Both the position numbers and the translations under genes were made by a program. A stretch of 43,689 nucleotides of DNA from Bdellovibrionota bacterium. GTDB lineage: Bacteria; Bdellovibrionota; Bdellovibrionia; Bdellovibrionales; JAEYZS01. Position 1 is the stretch's first letter. Each line of letters starts with the position of its first letter. A model generated the notes under the pieces. That model searched no databases. It worked only from the letters and a program-made list of their open reading frames with translations, and was not told where the DNA came from. The stretch is taken from positions 1 to 43,689 of the forward strand of contig CAUJEF010000039.1 of assembly GCA_963169515.1 (NCBI GenBank), given 5' to 3'. Below, in pieces: positions 23,264-32,238 of the stretch.

Positions 23264-24700
23264 TTAGTTCTTAATGTCATCCCACTTTAACCATTCGACT
23301 ATGGGGAGCGCGGCGTTCATTTTGTATAATGTTGCTGGCTTAATATTGCTCCAGCCGAAAAGCCTTGCTTTTAAGTCCGGCGAAACCTCTGGCCCCTTAA
23401 CACCTAAAATCTTGCGTGTGTCCAGCTTCCAGATTTCTTTAGCGATGCGTATGGATGGGATATGAAACACCATAAAATTGCTCTTGTTGCTTTCAGAAAA
23501 AGCTTCAACCCCATAAATCAAGAAATCCACGAGCTTAATCTGCGATAACGAATCGCAATCCTGCACATAAAGCACCCGCTGAGATTTCACGTTTTGGGCT
23601 AAAACATTATCCAGCCGGGGAGCCTCGCACGAAACAATGGCTTGCTGATTTACCTCCGGCTGGGCATATCCAACCCGGACCCGTGTCAATCCCGGCAAGA
23701 CATAAAAGCTGTCGTGATTGCGAATAAGAATATTCGTATCTGGAAATTCAAGGGCCGCATTTATTAAGTCATCGTACTGGAAAATATTAAATTGTTTTTT
23801 CGTCGATACAACATAAAAATCGATTGCAGTCGAACGTGCCCGAATACCTATTTTACCAGAAACCACCTTATAGGCGTTTGCTAAGCTTGTTAAATCAGTG
23901 ACAAATGGAATTTGAAAAGCATCTGACAATACTGATAAATTATATGAAAAGTCTTTCGAATACTGTAGCTTCTCAAAGCCGCTCAGTTTTAAATAACCGT
24001 TCCAAAAATCTTTAACCAATAGCGGCCGTAAGCTCCACGACGATACCTCTTCCAAGCTTCGAATCTGCCCCCGAAGAGTATGTGAGGCCAGGTGCAGGTC
24101 TTCACAGAACATTTGGCGCTCGATCGGACGCCAACTGGAGCGGCACAAGCTTTCTTCAGTCATTACATCATCAAGCCAGCGGCTTCTGCCCATTTCAAAA
24201 TCTGGCTTTGCCCAAATCATGAGTACATAGATATCCGTCAACGTATCAAAAAGGACTTTGTTTTGCCTGACGGCTGGCTTTAAAAAGTCTTGTAACCAAG
24301 CTTGAACCAACGCTCGTCTAAATCCAAACGCCGTTTCAAAAAAATCAATTCCCAGGTCAAGCTGCAAACCACGCCACTCAAATTTCTGCGGCTTGGATAG
24401 TAAGATCTTAATGTTTCTTCTTGGTGAGTACGATGGATCTACTTGTTGCTTAAAAATTTCAAACTGAGTGATCTCGCTCTGAATTTTAAAATAGCTCGAT
24501 TTGGTGGCCAGGGGCAAATCAGACTCTGTTGCCGAATTTTGGTAACCACACGACCACAAAGAATACAGCCCTGCACTTGATTCCAGGTCTATCTTCTTTA
24601 CTACACTTGAATTTAAGCAGACTGGGTCCTGGAAAGACCATACAATCAGCCCCAGAGTCACAAATATTGCCAATAATGTCGAGTACTTAAACAGGCTCAT
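23264..24700 (-). CDS. membrane-anchored protein of unknown function
   Basis: This protein of about 478 residues has one N-terminal hydrophobic segment (FKYSTLLAIFVTLGLIVW) and a long extracytoplasmic part. Several cysteines (DPVCLNSS, LWSCGYQ, SLCRSSW, MFCEDLH, IVSCEAP, VQDCDSL) suggest disulfides. I recognise no domain. The ORF track begins at 24829, inside the divergent gene; ATG 24700 places the hydrophobic segment at the N-terminus, as expected for a signal anchor. It lacks a Shine-Dalgarno sequence, but an 18-codon ORF with GGAGG upstream ends 4 nt before it, so translational coupling is possible. It probably shares a transcript with the phosphatase gene 20 nt downstream. Confidence 0.68.
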   Translation of the reverse strand: MSLFKYSTLLAIFVTLGLIVWSFQDPVCLNSSVVKKIDLESSAGLYSLWSCGYQNSATESDLPLATKSSYFKIQSEITQFEIFKQQVDPSYSPRRNIKILLSKPQKFEWRGLQLDLGIDFFETAFGFRRALVQAWLQDFLKPAVRQNKVLFDTLTDIYVLMIWAKPDFEMGRSRWLDDVMTEESLCRSSWRPIERQMFCEDLHLASHTLRGQIRSLEEVSSWSLRPLLVKDFWNGYLKLSGFEKLQYSKDFSYNLSVLSDAFQIPFVTDLTSLANAYKVVSGKIGIRARSTAIDFYVVSTKKQFNIFQYDDLINAALEFPDTNILIRNHDSFYVLPGLTRVRVGYAQPEVNQQAIVSCEAPRLDNVLAQNVKSQRVLYVQDCDSLSQIKLVDFLIYGVEAFSESNKSNFMVFHIPSIRIAKEIWKLDTRKILGVKGPEVSPDLKARLFGWSNIKPATLYKMNAALPIVEWLKWDDIKN

Positions 24701-24812
24701 ACGCTTATAATATAAAGCAATTATTGGGCCCGATTTGAAAGTTTCCTCGGCCATTGGCCATTGAATAAGCCCCTCCGTTAAACGATAATATAAGTGAGCG
24801 GCGGAGGCAGCC

Positions 24813-26201
24813 TTGGCTACCCAACACATAAAGTCTCTTCATGATAAAGCACGGTTCATAAATATGAACTCCCCTGCTTACGGCTCCTTTGCAGAAATCG
24901 GCGCAGGACAAGAGACCGCACGAAATTTTTTTATCGTAGGGGGCGCCTCGAAAACGATTGCAAAAACCATGTCCGCCTATGACATGGTATTCAGTGATGC
25001 AATCTATGGCTCTGAAAAAAACGGCCGCTACGTATGCGAAAGTCGCTTGCTGAAAATGCTTGAACATGAATATAACCTTGTCGTCGATCGACTGCGGGAC
25101 AAGCGTGACAATCAATTCTTTGCCTTTGCAAATACCGTCGCCGCGCGATCTTCGCGGGGAATTGAGCACGGCCACGGCTGGTTGGGCATTCGCTATCAAC
25201 CTTCTGCACACGCAGCCCCTCACGATATTGTCTTACATGTAAAAATGCTTGATCCTCGGAACGTACTACAACAGGAAGCCCTTGGTATTGTCGGAGTAAA
25301 TTTGATTTATGGGGCCTATGTTTTAAAAGATAATCCTGAAAAGCTGATTGAATCGCTCTTTGATGGGTTTGATGAAAAACGCATAGAAATCGACATGATT
25401 CGATTCACAGGCCCTGAATTTAGTAAATACGAAAACCACATATTAAATCTTCATCTGGTACAAAAAGAAATGACAGATGCAGTGATGTTTGATGCCAATG
25501 GAGAAATTATTCAGCCATTGGATTTATTATTTAAAAAAGAAGTCGCCTTGCTCCGTGGGCGCTTCCGACCATTCACAAAAGTTCACTTGGATATTTTAGA
25601 AAGTGGAATAAAATCTTTTGTTGCCGAAGGTGTCGAGAAAAATTCTATTGTGCCAGTTTGCGAGCTCACAATGAAAAGCCTAATGGTGGCAGAAAAACTG
25701 GATATCTCAGACTTTCTTCATCGCGTAGAAACCCTAACTGCCAATAAAATTCCGGTGATGGTTTCCAATTTTTCTGAATACTACAAATCACGTATGTTTT
25801 TTGAGGATCTAACCAAGTGTAAATTTCGGCTGCTTATGGGCACCGCGCACATGAAGGATATATTTAACGAATCCATCTATAAAGATTTGCATGGGGGATT
25901 GTACGAAGCCCTGGGTGACCTGTTCCGCGGCGATTCCAAAATCTATTGCTACCCCATGAAAGAACGGGAAACCGTGTTAACAACCAAAACATTCCAGCCG
26001 CCGACACATCTAAAAAATATTTTTAACCACTTTGTAGAGTCCGGAAAGATCGATGACATTGAGGATTTTAATAAAGAATATTTAACTATTGTAACTGAAA
26101 AGATAGTGGAAAAAGTAAAAAGTCACAGTAAAGATTGGGAAGAACAAGTTCCCATAGAAACCGTACGCATTATTAAAAACAAAAAATTATTTGGATATTA
26201 G
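24813..26201 (+). CDS. conserved protein of unknown function
   Basis: The 462-residue soluble protein has strongly conserved-looking blocks: MNSPAYGSFAEIGAGQETARNFF, GGASKTIAKTMSAYDM, HGWLGIRYQ, LQQEALGIVGVNLIYGAYVL and PMKERET. From memory this is a broadly distributed bacterial family, sometimes mislabelled TonB-dependent receptor or nicotinate-nucleotide adenylyltransferase; neither name is supported by motifs seen here. There is no signal peptide or membrane helix, so it should be cytoplasmic. The TTG at 24813 has a perfect GGAGG 5 nt upstream; the family-like start would be ATG 24864, which has no ribosome site. It is divergent from the membrane-anchored unknown and converges on the HMG-CoA lyase gene with 11 nt between the stops. 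Confidence 0.85.
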   Translation: MATQHIKSLHDKARFINMNSPAYGSFAEIGAGQETARNFFIVGGASKTIAKTMSAYDMVFSDAIYGSEKNGRYVCESRLLKMLEHEYNLVVDRLRDKRDNQFFAFANTVAARSSRGIEHGHGWLGIRYQPSAHAAPHDIVLHVKMLDPRNVLQQEALGIVGVNLIYGAYVLKDNPEKLIESLFDGFDEKRIEIDMIRFTGPEFSKYENHILNLHLVQKEMTDAVMFDANGEIIQPLDLLFKKEVALLRGRFRPFTKVHLDILESGIKSFVAEGVEKNSIVPVCELTMKSLMVAEKLDISDFLHRVETLTANKIPVMVSNFSEYYKSRMFFEDLTKCKFRLLMGTAHMKDIFNESIYKDLHGGLYEALGDLFRGDSKIYCYPMKERETVLTTKTFQPPTHLKNIFNHFVESGKIDDIEDFNKEYLTIVTEKIVEKVKSHSKDWEEQVPIETVRIIKNKKLFGY

Positions 26202-26212
26202 AATAAAAATTT

Positions 26213-27118
26213 TCAAATCTTTGGGAACCCTGCTTTTGAAAATTTTGCTGGTAGTTGCTTTTCCATCTTTAGGCCGATCCAATGATTGGTCATCTGAAGC
26301 TTGCCCAAGTCAACCCCTGTTTTGTAACCCATACCATGAAGCATATAAACCACATCTTCTGTAGACACGTTCCCTTGTGCGCCAGGCGCATAAGGACAGC
26401 CCCCCAACCCGCCCAGGCTTGAGTCAAAGGTTACAATCCCTAGCTTCAAACTTTCTAAAACATTGGCAATCGCCGTTCCGCGGGTATCATGAAAATGCAT
26501 CGCTATCGCCTTTGTGGGCAAAACTTTCTTCAACCCTTTAATGACAGTTGAGACCTCGTTCGGTGTGGCCGCTCCGATTGTATCTCCGATAGAAAGCTCG
26601 TAAACTCCAAGTTTTTTCATGCGAGCGGCAAGCTTGAAAACGACGCTTGGATCAGTTTTTCCCTCGTACGGGCAATAAAAACAAGTCGACAGGTAGCCTC
26701 GAACCTTGATTTTATTTTTTTTTGCCAATTTCATAACTGGAGCAAATCGCTCAAAGCTTTCATCAATCGAACAGTTGATATTCTTTTGGGAAAAAGTCTC
26801 TGTTGAAGAAGCAAAAATAGCCACCTCTTTAATTCTGGTCTTTATGGCCTCTAGCATCCCGCGTTCATTGGGAACCAACGCGCGGAACCGCACCCCATTA
26901 TATTTTCCCGATCTTTGTTCCTCCATTATGTGTGTAATCAGTTCTGCTGATTGAGCCATCTGAGGTATTTTTTCAGGCGAAACAAAAGAGCCTATCTCTA
27001 CATTTTTTATACCTCCGTCCACAAGTTGCCGTATAAGCTCGTATCGAACGTGGTTGTCGATTATTTTGGCTTCATTTTGAAGCCCATCTCGCGGCCCCAT
27101 TTCTACAATCTTGATCAT
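26213..27118 (-). CDS. mvaB: hydroxymethylglutaryl-CoA lyase
   Basis: The protein of about 301 residues splits HMG-CoA into acetyl-CoA and acetoacetate, the last step of leucine breakdown. It has the DRE-TIM barrel start IVEMGPRDGLQNE (catalytic Arg-Asp), then VEIGSFVSPEKIPQMA, ELSIGDTIGAATP, AMHFHDTRGTAIAN with metal-binding His residues, and SLGGLGGCPYAPGAQGNVSTED with the active-site Cys motif GGCPYAPGA. The start ATG 27118 overlaps the biotinyl-carrier stop as ATGA; ATG 27127 is also possible. It is the final gene of the five-gene operon and is also called liuE in other bacteria. Cytoplasmic. Confidence 0.93.
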   Translation of the reverse strand: MIKIVEMGPRDGLQNEAKIIDNHVRYELIRQLVDGGIKNVEIGSFVSPEKIPQMAQSAELITHIMEEQRSGKYNGVRFRALVPNERGMLEAIKTRIKEVAIFASSTETFSQKNINCSIDESFERFAPVMKLAKKNKIKVRGYLSTCFYCPYEGKTDPSVVFKLAARMKKLGVYELSIGDTIGAATPNEVSTVIKGLKKVLPTKAIAMHFHDTRGTAIANVLESLKLGIVTFDSSLGGLGGCPYAPGAQGNVSTEDVVYMLHGMGYKTGVDLGKLQMTNHWIGLKMEKQLPAKFSKAGFPKI

Positions 27119-27444
27119 CTTAGGCATATTAATATATCCCCAGCATTTACTTGGCCCCCCACTGAACAGCGAATCTCGGCTATTATGCCATCTCGCTCAG
27201 CCTTTAGGGTGTATTCCATTTTCATGGCTTCCATGACTACCAAAACTTGTCCTTTTGACACCCTGTCATCGGGTTTTACCAACACATCGGTAATTTTTCC
27301 GGGCATAGGCGCGGCAATGTCCCTCTTATCAGCTTCCCCAGCACTCGTTTTTCGTTTTTTTGAACCACTAGTTTCATAAACAAAAGTTTTACCATTAATA
27401 TGCACCCAAAGTCTTTGACCAACCATTTCTGCAAACGGTTTCAT
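27115..27444 (-). CDS. stand-alone biotinyl carrier domain of methylcrotonyl-CoA carboxylase
   Basis: The 109-residue protein has a C-terminal biotinyl domain: APMPGKITDVLVKPDDRVSKGQVLVVMEAMKMEYTL with the biotinylated Lys75, ending GGQVNAGDILICLR. In most methylcrotonyl-CoA carboxylases this domain is fused to the biotin carboxylase on one alpha subunit of about 650 residues. Here the two are separate genes overlapping as ATGA, with GGAG 6 nt before the ATG, so the split looks natural rather than a frameshift. The 40 N-terminal residues (MVGQRLWVHINGKTFVYE) may be the remnant of the interaction (BT) domain. It shuttles carboxybiotin between the biotin carboxylase and the carboxyltransferase of this operon. 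Confidence 0.88.
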   Translation of the reverse strand: MKPFAEMVGQRLWVHINGKTFVYETSGSKKRKTSAGEADKRDIAAPMPGKITDVLVKPDDRVSKGQVLVVMEAMKMEYTLKAERDGIIAEIRCSVGGQVNAGDILICLR

Positions 27445-28910
27445 ACGTTTCTCCAGAAATGGCCCCACGGCGACGCCGCCGATCCTATTTCCGCTATCGC
27501 AGAGGGTGACGTCATAGTTTGCAGCATCTTTTCAGAAAAGATTTTTTCTTCTTCTGTTAATTCTATCGCAGGAAGGGGCTCTGAAAAATACTTTTCAATA
27601 AATTGTGTCGTCATTTGCCCAGATCGAAATTCAAAGTGGTTCAATATTTCCTTTAGAAATGGAATGTTGGTATAGACACCAAAAATGACTGTTTCATCCA
27701 ATGTTCTTAACATCTTTTCGATACATCGGTCTCGATTTTCGTCCCAAACAATAACCTTTGCGATCATTGAATCATAGTAAGAGGTGATTTCATCCCCCCT
27801 TTCAAATCCGAAATCAAATCTGCGCCCAGGCCCCTCAGGGAAAATACACGTTCCGAGCACTCCTGTTGATGGAGCCCCCCCCACATATGGATTTTCCGCG
27901 TAAATACGACATTCGATTGCGTGTCCCCGTGGAATTATATTTTTCTGTATCCAAGTAAGCGGTTTTTTCTGTGCCGTCCGGATCTGTGCCTTTACCAAAT
28001 CAACATTTAAAATGCTCTCCGTCACGGGATGCTCTACCTGTAACCGTGTATTCATTTCCATAAAATAATATTTATTGTCATAAAATAAAAATTCTACCGT
28101 TCCCGCCCCTCGGTATTGAACAGCCGTCGCCGCTCGAACGGCAGCTTCGGACATTTGATTTCGAATTTCGTCGTTTAAGCTTGGCGACTGCGCTTCTTCA
28201 ATTATTTTTTGGTGCCGTCTTTGAACTGAACACTCTCGTTCAAACAGATGAAATATGCGGCCTGTGCAGTCACCAAAGATCTGAAACTCGATGTGCTTCG
28301 CCCCTTCGATATATTTTTCCAAAAAAATACGTTCTGAACCAAATGCGGCGTTCGCTTCGCGCTTGGCAGATTCAATCATAGAGGCAAACTCTTTTTCGGA
28401 TCTAATGATTTTTATTCCTCGTCCACCGCCACCATTTGCAGCCTTTGAAATAACGGGAAAGCTAATTTTTTTTGCTTCATTCAATAGCGTTTCGTTTTTC
28501 TGATCCTCGCCCTGATACCCAGGAACAACCGGAACGCCTGCTTTTTGCATTAAAGCACGTGCGGAAACTTTGTCACCCATCGCACGGATAGAGTGAGGGC
28601 TTGGGCCAATGAACTCTAAATTATTTTTTAAACATAACTCTGCAAATTCCGCGTTTTCAGATAAAAATCCAAATCCCGGATGAATCGCATTTGCCCCTGA
28701 GGCAATAGCCCCCCGAATAACACTTTCCACATTGAGGTAGCTGTCTTTGACATTCGCCGGTCCAATGCAGACCTGTTCGTCACTCATCCGGTAGGCTCGG
28801 GATCTCATATCGCATTCCGAATGAAGCAGTACCGATTGAATTCCAAGCTCACGACAGGCTTGAATGATTCGAACCGCCACTTCACCGCGATTTGCAATAG
28901 CCACTTTCAT
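27441..28910 (-). CDS. biotin carboxylase subunit of methylcrotonyl-CoA carboxylase (lacks biotinyl domain)
   Basis: The 489-residue ATP-grasp enzyme carboxylates biotin using ATP and bicarbonate. Motifs: IANRGEVAVRII (N-terminus), IHPGFGFLSENAEFAE, KAANGGGGRGIKI (glycine-rich ATP loop), FERECSVQRRHQKIIEEAQSP and EMNTRLQVEHPVTE with catalytic residues. It ends with a short C-terminal extension (SPWGHFWRNV) where alpha subunits of this family normally continue into BT and biotinyl domains. The AccC of acetyl-CoA carboxylase is similar in size, so assignment to leucine degradation rests on its operon neighbours. The ATG lies 15 nt after the hydratase stop, and its own stop overlaps the start of the biotinyl gene. 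Confidence 0.88.
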   Translation of the reverse strand: MKVAIANRGEVAVRIIQACRELGIQSVLLHSECDMRSRAYRMSDEQVCIGPANVKDSYLNVESVIRGAIASGANAIHPGFGFLSENAEFAELCLKNNLEFIGPSPHSIRAMGDKVSARALMQKAGVPVVPGYQGEDQKNETLLNEAKKISFPVISKAANGGGGRGIKIIRSEKEFASMIESAKREANAAFGSERIFLEKYIEGAKHIEFQIFGDCTGRIFHLFERECSVQRRHQKIIEEAQSPSLNDEIRNQMSEAAVRAATAVQYRGAGTVEFLFYDNKYYFMEMNTRLQVEHPVTESILNVDLVKAQIRTAQKKPLTWIQKNIIPRGHAIECRIYAENPYVGGAPSTGVLGTCIFPEGPGRRFDFGFERGDEITSYYDSMIAKVIVWDENRDRCIEKMLRTLDETVIFGVYTNIPFLKEILNHFEFRSGQMTTQFIEKYFSEPLPAIELTEEEKIFSEKMLQTMTSPSAIAEIGSAASPWGHFWRNV

Positions 28911-28925
28911 TTTTATTTTGCGCCC

Positions 28926-29699
28926 CTACAGCCAATTCGGCTTTCTTTTTTCAAGAAATGCTTTGAGTCCCTCTTGCCCTTCAGGGCTGACTCTCCGCTC
29001 AGAAATTGCTTTTACAGCATATTCTTTGGCCTGAGCCCAGTCCATACCTTCAAGGTCATTCAAAAGTTTTTTAGTTAAGCGAACAGCCTCTTGGCCAGAG
29101 CTTTGAATGGACTTAATTTTATTATCTATTTCAGAGTAAAGATCTTTTAATTCCCCAGATTGATGAATTAACCCCATGTCTTGGGCCTTATGAACACCGA
29201 ACAGATCTCCTGTCAGCATAAACTCTCGCAAAAAAGTACTCGAAACTTTACGCTTTACAAATGGACTGATCACGGCGGGTATTAAGCCGAGCTTCACTTC
29301 GCTAAAAGAAAATCTGGTGTCTTTTTCAGCATAAACAATGTCACATGCGGCAACCATACCCAGCCCCCCACCAAAAACATTTCCATGGACAAGGCCCATC
29401 AGTGGCACCGGACAACGAGCCATAACGTCAAACATATTAAAAAGCTCTTTGGCATCCTTCAGATTTTCTTCGAATGAAAATTTCACCATGGACTTCATCC
29501 AATTCAAATCACCGCCGGCGCTAAAACTCGGGCCTTCGCCCCGAAGAACGACGCACACGTATTGTTCCAAATCTTTCGTGTCCGAAAAGACAGCCGTCAG
29601 TTCTTGAACCATTTCTGGATTAAACGCATTGTGCACATCCGGACGATTTAATTTTATATGTAAAGATTTGTTATCTGGTTTCAAAATAAGAGTACTCAT
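28926..29699 (-). CDS. liuC: methylglutaconyl-CoA hydratase (enoyl-CoA hydratase family)
   Basis: The crotonase-fold enzyme of about 257 residues should hydrate 3-methylglutaconyl-CoA to HMG-CoA. FSAGGDLNWMKSM resembles the LiuC/GnyH signature FSAGADLxWM, and GNVFGGGLGMVAACDIVYA provides the oxyanion hole. FSFSEVKLGLIPAVISPFV carries the catalytic Glu region and also matches methylglutaconyl-CoA hydratases rather than general FadB-type enzymes. The start ATG 29699 is preferred to GTG 29705 because AGGA lies 8 nt upstream. It follows the carboxyltransferase gene immediately and precedes the biotin carboxylase, the order expected for the pathway. Confidence 0.87.
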   Translation of the reverse strand: MSTLILKPDNKSLHIKLNRPDVHNAFNPEMVQELTAVFSDTKDLEQYVCVVLRGEGPSFSAGGDLNWMKSMVKFSFEENLKDAKELFNMFDVMARCPVPLMGLVHGNVFGGGLGMVAACDIVYAEKDTRFSFSEVKLGLIPAVISPFVKRKVSSTFLREFMLTGDLFGVHKAQDMGLIHQSGELKDLYSEIDNKIKSIQSSGQEAVRLTKKLLNDLEGMDWAQAKEYAVKAISERRVSPEGQEGLKAFLEKRKPNWL

Positions 29700-29701
29700 G
29701 G

Positions 29702-31330
29702 TCACATCCTATAGTTATTTGTCGCAATTTGCGGCCACATTTGATTGAGGCTTGCCGAAATCCCCAGAGCCAAAACTTTTCTTGTATCCGCTGGATCAAT
29801 AATTCCATCGTCCCAAAGGCGGGCTGTCGAAAAATATGCTGAGCTCTCTATTTCGTATTTTTTTAATGTTGGATCCTTGAATTTTGCTTGCTCTTCTGGT
29901 GACATTTTTTTTCCCTCTTCGGCAAGTTGATCCAGCTTTACCGTTAACAAGACATTTGCCGCCTGCGCCCCACCCATGACAGAAATTTTTGCGTTCGGCC
30001 ACATCCACAATTGCCTCGGCTGATAGGCGCGACCACACATTCCATAATTTCCAGCCCCGTACGAACCGCCAATAACAACTGTAAATTTTGGAACATTGGC
30101 GTTGCTTACGGCCGTCACCATTTTTGCGCCGTCTTTAGCAATTCCCTCATTTTCATATTTTTTACCAACCATAAAGCCCACAATGTTTTGTAAAAATACA
30201 AGAGGAATCTGTCTTTGAACACAGAGTTCGATGAAGTGTGTTACCTTTAGCGCACTTTCACTAAACAGAACTCCGTTATTTGCAATTACGCCAACTGGGT
30301 ATCCCCAAATATGTCCCCAGCCCGTAACGACTGTTTTTGCGTATAGTTCTTTAAATTCATGGAACCGACTGCCATCTAAAATGCGCGCAATGACTTCCCG
30401 AACATCAAACTGCTTGCGACTGTCCGGCGGAATAATTCCGTACATTTCTTTCGGGTCAAATAATGGCTCGATTGGGGTAATTTGATTTAATTGATTCGCT
30501 TTTTTTTTGTTCAGGTGAAACACGATGCTTCGGCAAATTTCAAGCGCGTGTTCGTCGTCTTCCGCTATATGATCGGTGACTCCACTCTTTTCGCTATGAA
30601 CCAAAGCGCCACCCAAGCTCTGTGCATCCACAACCTCGCCGGTAGCCGCCTTAACAAGCGGGGGGCCTCCTAAAAAAATTGTACCATTACCTTTAACAAT
30701 AATATTTTCGTCGGACATCGACGGGACATATGCGCCACCCGCAGTACAGCTTCCCATAACAACAGAAATTTGAGCAATTCCGGCCGCAGACATCCTCGCT
30801 TGGTTATAAAAAATACGTCCAAAATGATCTCGATCTGGAAAAACTTCACTTTGTAGCGGTAAAAAAGCTCCACCACTATCCACCAAATAAATACACGGCA
30901 GACCATTTTCCATCGCGATTTCTTGTGCTCGTAAATGTTTTTTTACCGTCATTGGGAAATAGGTCCCACCTTTTACAGTGGCGTCGTTCGACACAATTAT
31001 GCATTCTTGATTGTGAATAACGCCTATCCCCGTGACTATACCCGCCGCTGGAGCCTCGGAATTATACATTTCCCAGGCGGCGAGCGATGAAAATTCTAAA
31101 AAACTGGACTGGGGATCTATTAGCTTTTCAATGCGCTCACGCGCTGTTAGCTTTCCGCGGGATTTGTGTCGCTCAATTGCCTTTTCTCCTCCGCCTTTTT
31201 TGACTAATTCAACCCTTTCGCGCCACTGGGACAATTGCGACAACATCCACTCCTGATTTTCTTGGAAATCTTTAGAGTCTTTAGAAATTTTAGATCCTAT
31301 TTGAAACATATTTTTTTTCCGAATAGCCAT
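29702..31330 (-). CDS. liuB: methylcrotonyl-CoA carboxylase, carboxyltransferase (beta) subunit
   Basis: The 542-residue crotonase-like carboxyltransferase transfers the carboxyl from biotin to 3-methylcrotonyl-CoA. Signature segments: [112 protein letters not shown], and [21 protein letters not shown]. These match methylcrotonyl-CoA rather than propionyl-CoA carboxylase beta chains. It is the first gene of the operon and divergent from the RluA-type gene, with about 90 nt of AT-rich DNA between. No liuA (isovaleryl-CoA dehydrogenase) or liuR regulator is adjacent, so upstream steps must be encoded elsewhere. Confidence 0.93.
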   Translation of the reverse strand: MAIRKKNMFQIGSKISKDSKDFQENQEWMLSQLSQWRERVELVKKGGGEKAIERHKSRGKLTARERIEKLIDPQSSFLEFSSLAAWEMYNSEAPAAGIVTGIGVIHNQECIIVSNDATVKGGTYFPMTVKKHLRAQEIAMENGLPCIYLVDSGGAFLPLQSEVFPDRDHFGRIFYNQARMSAAGIAQISVVMGSCTAGGAYVPSMSDENIIVKGNGTIFLGGPPLVKAATGEVVDAQSLGGALVHSEKSGVTDHIAEDDEHALEICRSIVFHLNKKKANQLNQITPIEPLFDPKEMYGIIPPDSRKQFDVREVIARILDGSRFHEFKELYAKTVVTGWGHIWGYPVGVIANNGVLFSESALKVTHFIELCVQRQIPLVFLQNIVGFMVGKKYENEGIAKDGAKMVTAVSNANVPKFTVVIGGSYGAGNYGMCGRAYQPRQLWMWPNAKISVMGGAQAANVLLTVKLDQLAEEGKKMSPEEQAKFKDPTLKKYEIESSAYFSTARLWDDGIIDPADTRKVLALGISASLNQMWPQIATNNYRM

Positions 31331-31422
31331 TAGCCAATTGCACGGACGAGCTTTAATTATTATTAGAAGGACTTTACAGAAAATCCAACAAATGTTATGT
31401 CCCCACCTAGGCAGGGCGTGTC

Positions 31423-32238
31423 ATGCAAGTTTCAGTTCCATACGGCAAAGGTCGAATTACTCATATCTGTGTTGAAACAAGCGCAAAGCTCAGCACTTTG
31501 CTCCGCGACGGCCTTTCAATCGATGAAAATACTGCACAATTTTTACTTAAAATTGGTGCTGTTTACACGAACTTTAAACGAACCACGACAGACATTGATG
31601 TTTTTCCACAGACTGTGCTTCGGGTGCACCAAAATCCCTTGCGATTTGACATAAAACACGATTGGAAAGCGCGCCTTATCCATGAGGCTTCGGATTTTAT
31701 AGTTGTTAATAAACCACAGGGCCTTCCGACGCACGCGACTCTGGATAACTCAGTTGAAAACCTACACTACCAATTTCAAACCCATATGAATATTCCACTT
31801 TTTGTAACCCACAGGTTAGATATTTTAACAAGTGGACTTATCGTACTCGCAAAGACACGTGCTTTTCAGAAAGCTTTCAATTCACTATTACAAAAAAGAG
31901 AAATTAAAAAGTTTTACACGGCTAAGACCGAATCTTTTCCAGAACCCGGGCACTATGTCCATTACATGGAGCCGTCCGATTACTCTCCGAAAAAAATCTC
32001 TGATTTGGCTTTAGCGGGATGGCTAAAGTGTGAGCTCCTTGCCCTGCCCGACGGCCGCATACAGCTTTTGACGGGGAGGACTCACCAAATTCGCGCGCAA
32101 TTGGCCCATATGGGTTTTCCTATTGTAGGTGATCCAATTTATTCAAAGACAGTAGATCAATTTGAATTAATCTGCATGGGGCTAGAATTTGATTGTCCTT
32201 TGACTCAAAAGCAATATTCATTCAGTATTGACACATGA
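31423..32238 (+). CDS. RNA pseudouridine synthase, RluA family
   Basis: The 271-residue enzyme converts uridine to pseudouridine in rRNA or tRNA. An S4-like N-terminal segment (about 10-80) precedes the catalytic domain. FVVNKP-like IVVNKPQGLPTHAT, THRLDILTSGLIVLAKT (catalytic Asp in HRLD) and LLTGRTHQIRAQLAHMGFPIVGDPIY are the classic RluA-family blocks. Which site it modifies (RluA, RluC or RluD type) cannot be told. The gene is divergent from the leucine operon. Its TGA overlaps the ATG of the next small gene as ATGA, opening a three-gene row that leads to a methyltransferase. Confidence 0.9.
   Translation: MQVSVPYGKGRITHICVETSAKLSTLLRDGLSIDENTAQFLLKIGAVYTNFKRTTTDIDVFPQTVLRVHQNPLRFDIKHDWKARLIHEASDFIVVNKPQGLPTHATLDNSVENLHYQFQTHMNIPLFVTHRLDILTSGLIVLAKTRAFQKAFNSLLQKREIKKFYTAKTESFPEPGHYVHYMEPSDYSPKKISDLALAGWLKCELLALPDGRIQLLTGRTHQIRAQLAHMGFPIVGDPIYSKTVDQFELICMGLEFDCPLTQKQYSFSIDT

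Noticed and set aside
24705-25223. 172-residue minus-strand ORF spanning the divergent promoter region
   Set aside because: Mostly antisense to the conserved 24813-26201 gene; only its last 18 codons lie in the intergenic stretch and are noted separately as a possible leader.
27441-27468. frameshift splitting one biotin carboxylase-biotinyl gene
   Set aside because: The second gene has its own GGAG and an ATGA overlap, which is how natural neighbours are arranged elsewhere in this window.
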